A stretch of 64,000 bases of DNA. Source: JAAYBY01 sp964465385. Its GTDB lineage: Bacteria > Bacillota > Clostridia > Saccharofermentanales > UBA5734. Positions 16,948 to 26,483 of this stretch are shown one piece after another. Under the pieces are notes generated by a model. That model ran no database searches. It saw nothing but the letters and a program-made list of their open reading frames with translations, and had not been told where the DNA came from. The stretch covers positions 4,052 through 68,051 of the forward strand of contig CAYXIM010000001.1 of NCBI GenBank assembly GCA_964465385.1. Reading direction: 5' to 3'. How positions within the stretch are numbered: position 1 is the stretch's first letter; every line of letters begins with the position of its first letter. The translations under genes and the position numbers were made by a program.

Positions 16948-18804
16948 TTACGGCTCAAGCGGCTGGGCCTGCTGCCTCATCCGCTCGTGTGCGTTCAGGA
17001 TGCGTTTGCGCAAGCGGATGGCCTTGGGCGTGATTTCAATCAGCTCGTCATCGGCTACAAATTCCAGCATCTGCTCCAGGCTCAGCTGTACGGGTGGGGT
17101 CAGCCGCAAGGCATCATCCGATCCAGCCGCACGGATGTTGGTCATTTGCTTGCGCCTGCAGACATTGATCAACAGGTCACCGATCTTGGCGTGTGAGCCC
17201 ACGACCATGCCGGCATAGACGGCCGTTCCTGGCTCAATCATCAAGGTGCCACGTTCCTGTGCCTTGTGAAGGCCATAGGTCACGGCTTGTCCCGTTTCCC
17301 AGGCCACAATCACCCCGTGGTTACGGCTTGCCAGGGTGCCTTTCCACGGCTGGTAACCGATCAGAACGGAGTTCATTATACCATTGCCTTTTGTGTCGGT
17401 CAAAAAGGCGGATCGGTAGCCAATCAAGCCCCGTGAGGGCATGTGGACAGTCAAACGGTTCCAGCCGCGGGTGACTTGTTCCATGCCCTGAAGTTCGCCT
17501 CCGCGCTGGCCCAATTTTTCAATCACCAGGCCCGTAAACGCCTCTGGCAGGTCAATAACAACTTCTTCAACCGGCTCCAGGCGGCGGCCATCTTCATGTT
17601 TGACAATAACCTCCGGCTTGGAAACCTGAAACTCGTAGCCCTCGCGGCGCATGGATTCAATCAGGATCGACAAATGCAGCTCACCCCGGCCCTTGACCAC
17701 AAAGGCCTCGGTCGAGGCTGTCGTCTCCACCTGCAGGGCCACATTTTGGTCCATCTCACGAAACAGGCGGTCGCGCAAATGCCGTGAGGTGACATAGGTG
17801 CCTTCCCTGCCGGCAAAAGGGCTGTCGTTGACCTGAAAGAGCATGGACAAGGTGGGTTCATCGATGGGCGTGAAGGGCAGCGGATCGATGTGCTCCGGGT
17901 CGCAAAGGGTCTGACCGATGGTGCTGTCGGCCAGGCCGGCCAGGCAGATGATTTCTCCCGCACACGCTGCTTCGATGGTCTGGCGCGCCAGGCCTTCATA
18001 GCGAAAAAGGGCTGTGCTTTTGACCATTTTTCCAGCCTGTCCCCGGTGATCACACACCAGCAAAGACTGGCTTTCCCGGACGCACCCCCGCTGGATGCGG
18101 CCAACGGCCAGCCGGCCCAGGTAGGGGTCGTAATCGATGTTGGAGACCAGCATCTGAAAGGGACCCTGGTCAGATCCCGATGGTGGCGGGATAACCGCAC
18201 AAATCAGGGCCAGCAGAGGGGTCATATCCGCCTGCACTGTGTCTGGCTCTTTTAACGTCTCCAAAAGTGCCCGGTGGTCGGTTGAAGCCAGGCCAAAACG
18301 GGTGGACGCATAGACCACGGGAAAATCCAGCTGCGCCTCCGTGGCATCCAGGTCCATAAACAGCTCCAGGATCAAGTCAACCACCTGTTCTGGCCGTGCT
18401 GTGTCCTTGTCCATTTTGTTGAGGACCACCACCACTTTCAGCTGCATGGCCAGGGCTTTTTGCAAGACAAAACGGGTCTGAGGCATGGGGCCGTCGGTGG
18501 CATCAACCAGCAGCAAGACCCCGTCGACCATGTTCAAGGCGCGTTCCACTTCACCCCCAAAATCCGCATGCCCCGGTGTATCCACCAGGTTGATGCGAAC
18601 CGATCCGTAGGTGACAGAAGCATTTTTGGCCACAATGGTGATGCCTCGTTCGCGTTCCAGTTCGTTCTGGTCCATGATCTGGTTGCCAGGCAGCAGGTTG
18701 TCGCGAAACAAGCCGCTCTGTTGAAAAAGGCGGTCGACCAGGGTGGTCTTGCCGTGGTCCACGTGGGCGATGATGGCGATGTTGCGCAGGTCTTCTCTGG
18801 CCAA
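16948..18804 (-). CDS. typA: Ribosome-associated GTPase TypA/BipA
   Basis: 618 residues from a TTG start at 18804. AGAAAGGACC lies upstream and the protein then begins [21 protein letters not shown], matching the family; the frame extends to 18876 over the end of der without a ribosome-binding site. P-loop AHVDHGKT (13-20), [11 protein letters not shown] and NKMD motifs are present, followed by EF-G-like domains III and V and the TypA-specific C-terminal domain. It helps 50S subunit assembly, mostly under stress. It is 19 nt downstream of der. Confidence 0.95.
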   Translation of the reverse strand: MAREDLRNIAIIAHVDHGKTTLVDRLFQQSGLFRDNLLPGNQIMDQNELERERGITIVAKNASVTYGSVRINLVDTPGHADFGGEVERALNMVDGVLLLVDATDGPMPQTRFVLQKALAMQLKVVVVLNKMDKDTARPEQVVDLILELFMDLDATEAQLDFPVVYASTRFGLASTDHRALLETLKEPDTVQADMTPLLALICAVIPPPSGSDQGPFQMLVSNIDYDPYLGRLAVGRIQRGCVRESQSLLVCDHRGQAGKMVKSTALFRYEGLARQTIEAACAGEIICLAGLADSTIGQTLCDPEHIDPLPFTPIDEPTLSMLFQVNDSPFAGREGTYVTSRHLRDRLFREMDQNVALQVETTASTEAFVVKGRGELHLSILIESMRREGYEFQVSKPEVIVKHEDGRRLEPVEEVVIDLPEAFTGLVIEKLGQRGGELQGMEQVTRGWNRLTVHMPSRGLIGYRSAFLTDTKGNGIMNSVLIGYQPWKGTLASRNHGVIVAWETGQAVTYGLHKAQERGTLMIEPGTAVYAGMVVGSHAKIGDLLINVCRRKQMTNIRAAGSDDALRLTPPVQLSLEQMLEFVADDELIEITPKAIRLRKRILNAHERMRQQAQPLEP

Positions 18805-18823
18805 AGGCTTGGGTCCTTTCTGG

Positions 18824-20149
18824 CTACCGCCGGCTTTCTTTGGGCCTGAGCAAAAACCAGATGGGGGTCCCGTCAAAGCCGAAGGCCCGTCTCAGCTGGT
18901 TTTCCAGGTAGCGTTCGTATGAAAAATGCATGAGGTCTTTTTGATTGATGAAGAGGGCCACCTGTGGCGGGTGAACCCCGACCTGGGTGCCGTAATAGAG
19001 CTTGAGGCGTTTGCCCTTGTCTTGGGGAGGCGGGCTCATGGCCACCGCCTCATTGAGCACGTCGTTAAGCAGACCCGTGGACAGGCGCTTGCCAGCCTCT
19101 TCGTAGACCGTCCGAACCAGAGGCAGCAGGCGGTCGACACGCAGCCGGTTTGTGGCTGAAACCGTCACAATAGGGGCGTAAGGCATGAAAGAGAACGTGG
19201 TGCGGATGTCTTGCTCCACCTCGTCCTGGGTGATCTGATGGCTGCCTCTCAGGTCCCATTTGTTGACCACAAAAATGGATGCTTTACCCTGGTTGTGGGC
19301 ATAACCGGCGATTTTGGTGTCTTGCTCAGTGGTTCCTTCTGTCGCGTCGATCAGGATCAGGCAGACATCAGATCGCTCGATGGCGGCCAGGGAACGGATC
19401 ATGCTGTAGTGTTCAACCGAGCTGTCAATGCGGCTCTTTTTACGCAGGCCGGCTGTATCGATCAAGGTAAAGGAACCGTCATCTGTGTTAATGGGGCTGT
19501 CGATGGCATCGCGCGTGGTGCCGGGCTGGCTGGAGACAATGAGACGGTTTTCCCCCAGCAGGGCATTTACCAGAGAGGATTTTCCCACATTCGGTTTTCC
19601 GATGACGGCCACAGCGATGCGCTCCGGGCTGTCCGCATCTGCCGCCTGCTCCGGGAAAGCTTCAAAAACCGCATCCAGCAGGTCGCCAACCCCCAGGCGG
19701 TGTGCCGATGAGATGGTCAAGAGCACGTCAAAACCCAACTGGTAAAACTCATAGGCCTCCAGCGGCAGCGGACCGACCTGATCGGCTTTGTTGACCGCCA
19801 GGACAACTGGTTTTTCTGTTTTACGTAACAAGACAGCAATGTCCTGGTCTTCAGCGGTCATGCCGGCCTTGAGATCAACCAGAAAGATGATGACATCGGC
19901 CATGTCAATGGCAATCTGAACCTGTTCACGCATGGCCTGGGCCAGGTCGTCTTCGGTCCGGGTTTCCAGGCCGCTGGTATCTATGATGGAAAAAGACCGA
20001 CCCCGCCACTGGCTTTTGGCCACAATGCGATCCCGTGTGATACCGGGGGTGTCATGCACGATCGACAGGCGCTGGCCGGCCAGGTGGTTAAACAAGGTGG
20101 ACTTGCCCACATTTGGGCGTCCAACGATGGCAACAATTGGATCAGTCAC
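18824..20149 (-). CDS. der: Ribosome biogenesis GTPase Der (EngA)
   Basis: 441 residues. Two tandem G domains: GRPNVGKST (10-18), DTSG and NKAD in the first; GKPNVGKSS near 187, DTAG and NKWD in the second; then a KH-like domain ending in GTPIWFLLRPKESRR. It is essential for 50S maturation. The start is GTG (20149-20147), overlapping the DUF512 stop as GTGA, which implies translational coupling. Confidence 0.97.
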   Translation of the reverse strand: MTDPIVAIVGRPNVGKSTLFNHLAGQRLSIVHDTPGITRDRIVAKSQWRGRSFSIIDTSGLETRTEDDLAQAMREQVQIAIDMADVIIFLVDLKAGMTAEDQDIAVLLRKTEKPVVLAVNKADQVGPLPLEAYEFYQLGFDVLLTISSAHRLGVGDLLDAVFEAFPEQAADADSPERIAVAVIGKPNVGKSSLVNALLGENRLIVSSQPGTTRDAIDSPINTDDGSFTLIDTAGLRKKSRIDSSVEHYSMIRSLAAIERSDVCLILIDATEGTTEQDTKIAGYAHNQGKASIFVVNKWDLRGSHQITQDEVEQDIRTTFSFMPYAPIVTVSATNRLRVDRLLPLVRTVYEEAGKRLSTGLLNDVLNEAVAMSPPPQDKGKRLKLYYGTQVGVHPPQVALFINQKDLMHFSYERYLENQLRRAFGFDGTPIWFLLRPKESRR

Positions 20150-21510
20150 GATGCAACACCTCCACCCACCCAGTCATCCAGCAGGCCAACCAGGCTGGCA
20201 CCATCTGTTTCACACAAACGGACGGGCACACCCAGGTCCTGCTGGACGTCTGAAACCGTCAGGTCATCTAAAAACACCGGCTCTCCCTGGCGCGTCATGC
20301 TGACTGGCAACACCAGCAACACCCCTTGCCCGCTCTGGGTCAGCTGTTGAATCAGGGGTCGGGCTTGGGCCAGCACGTCCTGGCCGGTCACCAGGCCGGC
20401 GACCGTGATCTGCGGGCCAAAAAAAGCGTTGACGAACGGCACAACGGTCACCGCAGCCCCCAGCCGCCGTTCAAGCTGCGGTTGAAAGGCGGTCAAGAAA
20501 GGCGCTGCCGCCGTTCCCGTGCCGATCAAGATATGCTGCTGGCCCAAAGCTGCTGCCGGCTGACCGGTCGCCAATGCATCGGTCAGCTGCTGGCGCATGA
20601 GCGCAACCATGCCCACGCCGTTTTCCAGTTGTGCAAAGGTTTCATAGTAGGACGTTTGCGGCATCGGCAGGCCGGCCAGGATGAAAAACTCATCCGAGGC
20701 ATAGACCACCCGCCCCTTGCCCCTGCTCCGTTCCCCTTCCTGCCAGGCCTCAACCTGCTGGATCAGGTCACGGGCTTCTTCAGCTGAAAAAGCGCGCAGC
20801 GGGTACAGGCCATTTTGCGTGCGGTGGCGCGTCAGGCCGACTGGCACGATGGCCACGCTGTTTAAAGAAGGCCCCAGATTGACCAGGTCGGTCAGGGTCT
20901 GGTCCAGGGCCTGGCCGTCGTTTAGACCCGGGCACAGGACGATCTGGATGTTGAGCAACAAGCCAGCCTGGGCAATGCGTTGAAGCTGGTCAAGCACCCG
21001 CCCGGCCTTGCGGTTGCGCAACATTTTTTTGCGCAACAGGGGGTCGGTTGTGTGGACCGACACGTTCATGGGCGAAAAACGATAACTGATCAAGCGGTCC
21101 AGGGCCTCATCTGTCAGGTTGGTCAAGGTTGCATAGGTCCCCTCCAGGAAAGACAGGCGCAAGTCATCGTCTTTGAGGTAGAGGCTTTTGCGAAGACCCG
21201 GGGGCAGTTGGTCGATGAAACAAAACAGGCAATGGTTGTCACAGGTGGTGCATGCTTGCATGAGCGGGTGCTCGAAGGTCAAACCCAGGTCATCCGCTTC
21301 TTCTTTTTCAATGTCGTATTCAATCCATTGGCCCGCCTGCAGGACGCTGACCAGCAGCTGTGTTTTAAGCTGCTTGAGCCGGTAGTCGAAAAGGTCCTCG
21401 ATTGCCTGACCGTCCAGGGCCAGCAACCGGTCACCTGCTTGCAGGCCAAGATCCGCCGCAATGCTTTCCGGCTCCACGCTGTCTATGCGATAGCCTTGCT
21501 GTTCGTCCAT
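20146..21510 (-). CDS. DUF512 radical-SAM/PDZ protein
   Basis: 454 residues. An N-terminal PDZ-like domain (about 1-60) is followed by C87, C90, C94 and C97; C90-x3-C94-x2-C97 is the radical-SAM cluster spacing. The conserved FIDQLPPGLRKSLYLKDDD block and the C-terminal DUF512 domain follow. The family is common in Clostridia directly upstream of der, as here. Its reaction is not known; the linkage suggests ribosome or tRNA maturation. The ATG at 21510 has GAGAGGTGAGCCG upstream. It starts just after a terminator-like hairpin. Confidence 0.9.
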   Translation of the reverse strand: MDEQQGYRIDSVEPESIAADLGLQAGDRLLALDGQAIEDLFDYRLKQLKTQLLVSVLQAGQWIEYDIEKEEADDLGLTFEHPLMQACTTCDNHCLFCFIDQLPPGLRKSLYLKDDDLRLSFLEGTYATLTNLTDEALDRLISYRFSPMNVSVHTTDPLLRKKMLRNRKAGRVLDQLQRIAQAGLLLNIQIVLCPGLNDGQALDQTLTDLVNLGPSLNSVAIVPVGLTRHRTQNGLYPLRAFSAEEARDLIQQVEAWQEGERSRGKGRVVYASDEFFILAGLPMPQTSYYETFAQLENGVGMVALMRQQLTDALATGQPAAALGQQHILIGTGTAAAPFLTAFQPQLERRLGAAVTVVPFVNAFFGPQITVAGLVTGQDVLAQARPLIQQLTQSGQGVLLVLPVSMTRQGEPVFLDDLTVSDVQQDLGVPVRLCETDGASLVGLLDDWVGGGVAS

Positions 21511-21536
21511 CGGCTCACCTCTCTTTCAGAATCACG

Positions 21537-21569
21537 AAAAAGCAGCGAGTCTGGCATCATTCCCGCTGC
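21537..21569 (-). terminator. Terminator after rpmF
   Basis: On the minus strand GCAGCG (21569-21564) and CGCTGC (21547-21542) form a stem followed by TTTTT (21541-21537). It separates rpmF from DUF512-der; readthrough may supply the downstream genes, since no other promoter is obvious. Confidence 0.65.
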
Positions 21570-21661
21570 CTGGTGTTTGACGCTTGCTGGGCCTGTCGCC
21601 TGCGGTCTCTTCCGTGCAGGCCACGGCCCGGCCTTTTTGAGCTGTTGGCTTGATCAGGCCG

Positions 21662-21841
21662 TTACTGTTCGACCGCGACGATCTCTTTGCCGTCGTAATG
21701 GCCGCACCCTTTGCAGACCCGGTGTGGCATTTTCAACTCATGGCATCGCGGGCAGGCTGACAGGTTGGGTGCCGTGAGCTTCCAGTTGGCTTTGGAGCTG
21801 GCGGTTCTGGCCTTGGACCATTTTCGTTTTGGTTTTGACAC
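21662..21841 (-). CDS. rpmF: 50S ribosomal protein L32
   Basis: 59 residues starting at a GTG (21841-21839) after GGAGGTGTAAAC. It begins SKPKRKWSKARTASSKANWK and carries a zinc-ribbon CPRC...CKGC with Cys 30, 33, 43 and 46, so this is the zinc-binding form of L32. It directly follows the DUF177 gene (2 nt from its stop), the usual conserved pairing. Confidence 0.95.
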   Translation of the reverse strand: MSKPKRKWSKARTASSKANWKLTAPNLSACPRCHELKMPHRVCKGCGHYDGKEIVAVEQ

Positions 21842-21843
21842 GT

Positions 21844-22386
21844 TTACACCTCCGTTTGTGATCGAGATGGCTCATCGACCACGTATTGTTTCAATTGACT
21901 GAACGCGCTGTTGTTGCGCGCCTGCGCTTCCAGGCAGGAGCAGTCTGTCTGGTTGCGGTTACCACCGCAGATGGGACACAGGCCCCGGCAACTGGCCTGG
22001 CACAAGAGCCGTTGCGGCATGGCCAGGACCAGGTTGTCTCGCAAAGCCGGCAGCAGGTCCAGCTGTTTGTCGCCCCGCTCATAGCAGTCCGACGGGATGT
22101 CATCTGAACGCCCACCAGCCTCCTCGAAACACTCATCGAGCGCCACATCCAGTGTTTGTTCAGCCGCTTCCAGACACCGGGCACATGGGCCAGCCACGGT
22201 GGTTTTGAGCCGACCGGTCAGGCGCAGCCTGCCGGGGGCATCAACCGTCAGGTTTGCGGTCAAAAAGGACGTCTGCACCTGCTCCATCCGTTGACCGGAG
22301 AAGCCCCAGTCTTCAGGCGCAATCTCGCGTTCAAGGTCAATGGCGTCCACTTGGTTGTTCAGCAAGCCGAGAATGTTGATTTGCAT
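21844..22386 (-). CDS. DUF177 (YceD-like) protein, 23S rRNA accumulation factor
   Basis: 180 residues. The DUF177 core contains CARCLE near residue 72 and the C-terminal CQASCRGLCPICGGNRNQTDC metal-binding-type motif. YceD is required for normal 23S rRNA levels in E. coli and maize chloroplasts, and its gene almost always precedes rpmF, as here. The ATG at 22386 follows GGAGGTGGCCT. It has its own strong promoter. Confidence 0.92.
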   Translation of the reverse strand: MQINILGLLNNQVDAIDLEREIAPEDWGFSGQRMEQVQTSFLTANLTVDAPGRLRLTGRLKTTVAGPCARCLEAAEQTLDVALDECFEEAGGRSDDIPSDCYERGDKQLDLLPALRDNLVLAMPQRLLCQASCRGLCPICGGNRNQTDCSCLEAQARNNSAFSQLKQYVVDEPSRSQTEV

Positions 22387-22412
22387 AGGCCACCTCCACA
22401 GACGCGAACCAT

Positions 22413-22441
22413 ATTATCATACACAAAGCCAGCCCTGTCAA
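22413..22441 (-). promoter_or_regulatory. Sigma-A promoter of DUF177-rpmF
   Basis: TTGACA (22441-22436), 17 nt, GATAAT (22418-22413) on the minus strand. Confidence 0.8.
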
Positions 22442-22480
22442 CTGCTTTTGGATGGCGGGCCGGCTACAAACGCGCTTGGT

Positions 22481-22918
22481 TTAGGGGACGCTGGTGGTCT
22501 TTTTGATCTCGATGTCCAAGCGGGTGTTCAGCTGCTGCTGGTTGTTGATGTCGATGGTGTAACCCAGGCTGATCAGGCCACCCGATTCATCCAGCCGGCT
22601 GTCGACCAGGCTGGTGTAAATGGTCACATCCAGGTCACCGTAAGGGGTGCTCATGCGGGTGATGTGGCGGTTGCCCGTTTCAAAAGACAGTTCCATCTCA
22701 TGGCTTCCGGTTCGCACCAGGTGCATATGCTCCGGCTGGATCACATGGATGGTTGTCCGGGTGCCTTCCATGCCGGTGGCGGCGCTTTCATCATAAACCA
22801 CAGACCAGCCCTCCCCCTCACGGGACAACAGGCCTTCGGTTGTTAAACGGATGTGCTGGGGTTCATCGTGGCCGCTCCATTGGCGGCCGCTGATGGTCAA
22901 CCACACGTGCCATTGCAT
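22481..22918 (-). CDS. DUF1934 beta-barrel protein (YwiB-like)
   Basis: 145 residues, mostly alternating polar/hydrophobic strands as in the calycin-like DUF1934 barrel: WHVWLTISGRQ at the start and a late GLISLGYTIDINNQQQLNTRLDIEIK strand pair. The function of the family is unknown. The ATG at 22918 has GGGAGTGATTGC upstream. It is the last gene of a ddl-murI-DUF1934 run, 30 nt after murI. Confidence 0.85.
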   Translation of the reverse strand: MQWHVWLTISGRQWSGHDEPQHIRLTTEGLLSREGEGWSVVYDESAATGMEGTRTTIHVIQPEHMHLVRTGSHEMELSFETGNRHITRMSTPYGDLDVTIYTSLVDSRLDESGGLISLGYTIDINNQQQLNTRLDIEIKKTTSVP

Positions 22919-22948
22919 GCAATCACTCCCTTTCCCAAGGCCAGCAGC

Positions 22949-23776
22949 TCAGGGGGCATAGCCCTCAATGTCAATGCGCTGCGCCTTGCAGATGGGGCGG
23001 TCTAGAAAAAGGGTACCCAGGCGTTCAAACAAAGCCACGCTGTCACTGGTGTAAAAGCGGTGCGCCGCCGCTGCCCCAGGCGGGGCCAGCAGCTTGTGTT
23101 GGCGCAAGGTCCTGGCCACCTCCCCGGCCACCGGTGGTCCAGACTGGATCAACTCAACAGCTGATCCGGCCGTCTCGGCGATCACCTGGCTTAAAAAGGG
23201 ATAGTGGGTGCAGCCCAGGATCAGGGTGTCTGTTCCCTGTGCCAGAACCGGTTCCAGGTAAATACGGGCCACCTCCCGGGTGACCGGGTGGTCCCACCAG
23301 CCCTCCTCCACCAAACCAACAAAGAGCGGGCAGGCCTGCTGGACGACAGTCAGGGGGTTGGGAGCCAGGCGCGCCAGGGTGGTTTGATAAACCCCGCTTT
23401 CAACGGTTCCACGGGTCCCGATCACGCCGATGCCGCCCCCCTTGCTTGTCCGGATGGCAGCCACACAGGCCGGCTCAATGACTTCAACAACCGGCACAGG
23501 GCAGAAGGCACGGATGGCTTCCACTGCCTGGGAGCTGGCTGTGTTGCAGGCGATAACGACCATCTTGACGTCCTGATCCAGCAAAAACCGGGTGTTCTGA
23601 ATGGAAAACCGCCGAACAGTCTCTTCAGACTTGTTGCCATAAGGCATGCGGCCGGAATCTCCAAAATAAACCGTGCTTTCATGGGGTAACGCCTCCATGA
23701 TGGCTTTCAAAATGGTCAGGCCGCCCAGACCCGAATCAAAAACCCCGATGGGCCGTTGATCCGTTGAGGCTTTCAT
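22949..23776 (-). CDS. murI: Glutamate racemase
   Basis: 275 residues. It converts L-Glu to D-Glu for peptidoglycan. Catalytic cysteines C77 (IACNTAS) and C189 (GCTHYP) and the DSGLGGL loop (14-20) are intact. The ATG at 23776 overlaps the ddl stop as ATGA, showing coupling of two cell-wall precursor genes; the longer frame to 23827 lies inside ddl. Confidence 0.96.
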   Translation of the reverse strand: MKASTDQRPIGVFDSGLGGLTILKAIMEALPHESTVYFGDSGRMPYGNKSEETVRRFSIQNTRFLLDQDVKMVVIACNTASSQAVEAIRAFCPVPVVEVIEPACVAAIRTSKGGGIGVIGTRGTVESGVYQTTLARLAPNPLTVVQQACPLFVGLVEEGWWDHPVTREVARIYLEPVLAQGTDTLILGCTHYPFLSQVIAETAGSAVELIQSGPPVAGEVARTLRQHKLLAPPGAAAAHRFYTSDSVALFERLGTLFLDRPICKAQRIDIEGYAP

Positions 23777-24858
23777 CGGGTCACCCGCTTTCTGGCAGCC
23801 TGGTGGGTCGACAGGGCTTCCAGGCAAAGCCGTTCCACCAGTTCATCCATGGCAAGCCCGGTGGCCGCAAAGGACTTGGGGTAGACGCTGATGGTCGTAA
23901 AGCCTGGCAAGGTGTTGATTTCGTTGAGGTAAACGCTGCCATCGTCGCGATCTATAAAAAAATCAATGCGGCTCATGCCTGTGCAGCCCATGCTGCGGTA
24001 GGCACGCAGGGCATAGCCCCGGATGAGGTCGGCAGTCGGTTCATCCAGGGGGGCCGGAACCAGCACCCGGGCGCCATCGGCGGACAGGTATTTGGCCTCA
24101 TAGTCGTAATGGGTGAAGGCACGTTCATCGGTGACGATTTCTCCCAGGGCACCGACCAGCGGGTCTGAGCCACCCAGCACGGACACTTCTATTTCACGGG
24201 CACGGATAAAAGCCTCCGCCAAAACCACCGGATCGTAACTGCTGACGGCCTTGAGGGCGTCTGCCAGTTCGCCCACCTGATCCACACGCTGGGTCCCGAT
24301 AGATGACCCGCCGTTGCTGGGCTTGAGGAAACATGGAAACCCCGTGGCCTGGGCCACCTGCTGGCAGGCCCCGTCCAGGTCTTCGTGAATCTGTTGGCGC
24401 GTGATGGCGGTGAAGGCACACTGGGGCAGCCCGGCATCACGGAAAACACGCTTGGCGTGTTGCTTGTCCATACAGGCTGCCGATGCCAGGACCTGGCTGC
24501 CCACATAAGGCAGGTCTGCCAGGGTTAAAAAGCCCTGCAAGGCACCGTCTTCGCAATTGACCCCGTGAACAGCCGGAAAAACACAGTCTGGCAGGCACCC
24601 ATAGAAAGCCTCGATAAAAGCCCTGGGAGACCGGACCGGCTGGCTCGTTTGTTGCAGCGGCTCCTGATGCCAGGTGTCTGAAAGGATGGCCTCATCCGGG
24701 CCATCAAAGCGCCGCCAGAGGCCCTCCTGGGTGATGCCGACAGGAAGCACCCGGTGACCCCGGGTGCGCAAGGCCCCGATCACCGCATAAGCCGACTGCA
24801 AAGACACCGCATATTCGGGTGAGACACCACCGAAAAGGACCATCACCGTTAGACCCAT
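23773..24858 (-). CDS. ddl: D-alanine--D-alanine ligase (ATP-grasp)
   Basis: 361 residues. The N-terminal domain begins LFGGVSPEYAVSLQSA; central and C-terminal ATP-grasp domains hold YDYEAKY, RIDFF and NEINTLPGFT. It makes the D-Ala-D-Ala dipeptide for the cell wall. The EYxVSL form resembles the clostridial/VanG-like branch of the family, but the YDYEAKY omega-loop is of the D-Ala-D-Ala type, so D-Ala is the expected acceptor. The ATG at 24858 follows GGAGGAATGACGCA. It is coupled to murI. Confidence 0.93.
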   Translation of the reverse strand: MGLTVMVLFGGVSPEYAVSLQSAYAVIGALRTRGHRVLPVGITQEGLWRRFDGPDEAILSDTWHQEPLQQTSQPVRSPRAFIEAFYGCLPDCVFPAVHGVNCEDGALQGFLTLADLPYVGSQVLASAACMDKQHAKRVFRDAGLPQCAFTAITRQQIHEDLDGACQQVAQATGFPCFLKPSNGGSSIGTQRVDQVGELADALKAVSSYDPVVLAEAFIRAREIEVSVLGGSDPLVGALGEIVTDERAFTHYDYEAKYLSADGARVLVPAPLDEPTADLIRGYALRAYRSMGCTGMSRIDFFIDRDDGSVYLNEINTLPGFTTISVYPKSFAATGLAMDELVERLCLEALSTHQAARKRVTR

Positions 24859-24896
24859 TGCGTCATTCCTCCAAGCATCCGTTCAAGATTGCTACC

Positions 24897-24925
24897 AGTT
24901 TAGCCTAAGCCCCTGGTAAGGGCAA
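24897..24925 (-). promoter_or_regulatory. Candidate promoter of ddl-murI-DUF1934
   Basis: TTGCCC (24925-24920), 17 nt, TAAACT (24902-24897) on the minus strand, just past the proS terminator. Confidence 0.5.
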
Positions 24926-24951
24926 GATGCGGCTGCCTCCTCTGGTGCAGT

Positions 24952-24983
24952 AAAAAACCTGACCAGGCGGCCGCCCGGTCAGG
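24952..24983 (-). terminator. Rho-independent terminator after proS
   Basis: On the minus strand CCTGACC (24983-24977) and GGTCAGG (24964-24958) enclose GC-rich pairs and are followed by TTTTTT. Confidence 0.9.
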
Positions 24984-25017
24984 CTCATGAAAGCAGGCAA
25001 GCGGCTGCTGACAGCAG

Positions 25018-26454
25018 TCAGTAGGCTTTTCCCCAGACCACCAGATACCGGGCTTCTTTCTGGCAGCAAACACAGTGGTCCGCCACGTTTTCCTGGTCAA
25101 AAGGCAGGCAGCGGGAGGTGGCTCCCGTCTCTTCCTTGACCTGCTCTTCACAGGCTGGATCTCCGCACCACATGGCCCGGATAAAACCGGGCTGCTCAGC
25201 CACGCTGCTGACAAAACCCGCCCAGTCGGTCGCCGTCGTGATGCGGCTGTTGAAGCGCTGGACGGCACGCTCATAGAGGGTCTCGTGAATGTCATCCAGA
25301 AGCTTGGGCAGGGCGTCTGCCAGCCCCTCCAGGGGCAGGGGAATCTTCTGGCCGGTATCGCGCCGGACAGCCAGGCATTGCCCCTGGGCCAGGTCGCGGG
25401 GCCCCAGCTCCAAACGCAGGGGGACCCCTTTCATCTCATACTCGCTGAATTTCCAACCAGGCATTTTATCGGTGGTGTCCACCTTGATCCGCAAGGTGCC
25501 CTTGAGTGTGTCGTAAAGCTGTTCAGCGGCTTCAAGCACCCCTGCCTTATGGGGGGCAATGGGAACCACCACAGCCTGAAGCGGCGCCACACGCGGCGGC
25601 AAAATCAACCCGTTGTCATCTCCGTGAACCATGATGACCGCCCCGATAGACCGCGTTGACAGGCCCCAGGAGGTCTGGTGGACGTACTGCAACTGGTTGT
25701 TGGGGTCTGAAAACTGGATGTCAAACACGCGGGCAAAACCATCACCGAAGTAATGGGTGGTGGCCGACTGGAGGGCCTTGCCGTCGTGCATCATGGCTTC
25801 GACAGTGTAGGTGTCCACGGCCCCTGCAAATTTTTCGCTTTCTGTTTTCTTGCCCTTCAAGACCGGGATGGCCAACACATCCCGGTAGAAATCCGCGTAC
25901 ACATCCAGCATGCGCAAGGTCTCCTCGACAGCCTCCTCGCTGGTGGCATGTGCCGTATGGCCTTCCTGCCAGTAAAACTCCGTTGACCGCAGGAACGGTC
26001 GGGTGGTTTTTTCCCAGCGGACCACTGAGACCCATTGGTTGTAAAGCTTGGGCAGGTCCCGCCAGGATTGGATCACCCGGGCATAGTGGTCACAAAAGAG
26101 GGTTTCAGAGGTCGGGCGCACGCACAAGCGTTCAGCCAGGGTTTCCTGGCCACCCTGGGTCACCCAGGCCACTTCAGGGGCAAAGCCGGCCACATGGTCT
26201 TTTTCTTTCTGCAGCAGGCTTTCCGGGATGAAAAGCGGCATGGCGACGTTTTCATGCCCGGTTTCTTTGAAACGGGCATCCAGCGCGCTTTGAATGTTTT
26301 CCCAGATGGCAAAGCCATAGGGGCGCAGGATCATACAGCCTTTCACAGCTGAATGGTCGATCAGCTCTGCTTTAAGCACCACATCTGTGTACCATTGTGA
26401 AAAATCCACATCCATGGCTGTGATGGCATCGACCTTCTTGATCGGTTCTTTCAT
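25018..26454 (-). CDS. proS: Prolyl-tRNA synthetase, type 3 (short form)
   Basis: 478 residues. A class II synthetase of the archaeal/eukaryote-like short type: it lacks the INS editing domain and has the extra C-terminal zinc-type domain ending in a tyrosine (GKAY). Motif 2 is seen in [24 protein letters not shown] and motif 1 near [12 protein letters not shown]. Cys residues near the C-terminus ([12 protein letters not shown]) fit the zinc site. Its ATG is 29 nt after the ackA stop, without a terminator between, so it probably shares the pta-ackA transcript. Confidence 0.95.
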   Translation of the reverse strand: MKEPIKKVDAITAMDVDFSQWYTDVVLKAELIDHSAVKGCMILRPYGFAIWENIQSALDARFKETGHENVAMPLFIPESLLQKEKDHVAGFAPEVAWVTQGGQETLAERLCVRPTSETLFCDHYARVIQSWRDLPKLYNQWVSVVRWEKTTRPFLRSTEFYWQEGHTAHATSEEAVEETLRMLDVYADFYRDVLAIPVLKGKKTESEKFAGAVDTYTVEAMMHDGKALQSATTHYFGDGFARVFDIQFSDPNNQLQYVHQTSWGLSTRSIGAVIMVHGDDNGLILPPRVAPLQAVVVPIAPHKAGVLEAAEQLYDTLKGTLRIKVDTTDKMPGWKFSEYEMKGVPLRLELGPRDLAQGQCLAVRRDTGQKIPLPLEGLADALPKLLDDIHETLYERAVQRFNSRITTATDWAGFVSSVAEQPGFIRAMWCGDPACEEQVKEETGATSRCLPFDQENVADHCVCCQKEARYLVVWGKAY

Positions 26455-26483
26455 GTTTGGTCCTCTCTGTCGCTTGACTGCGT

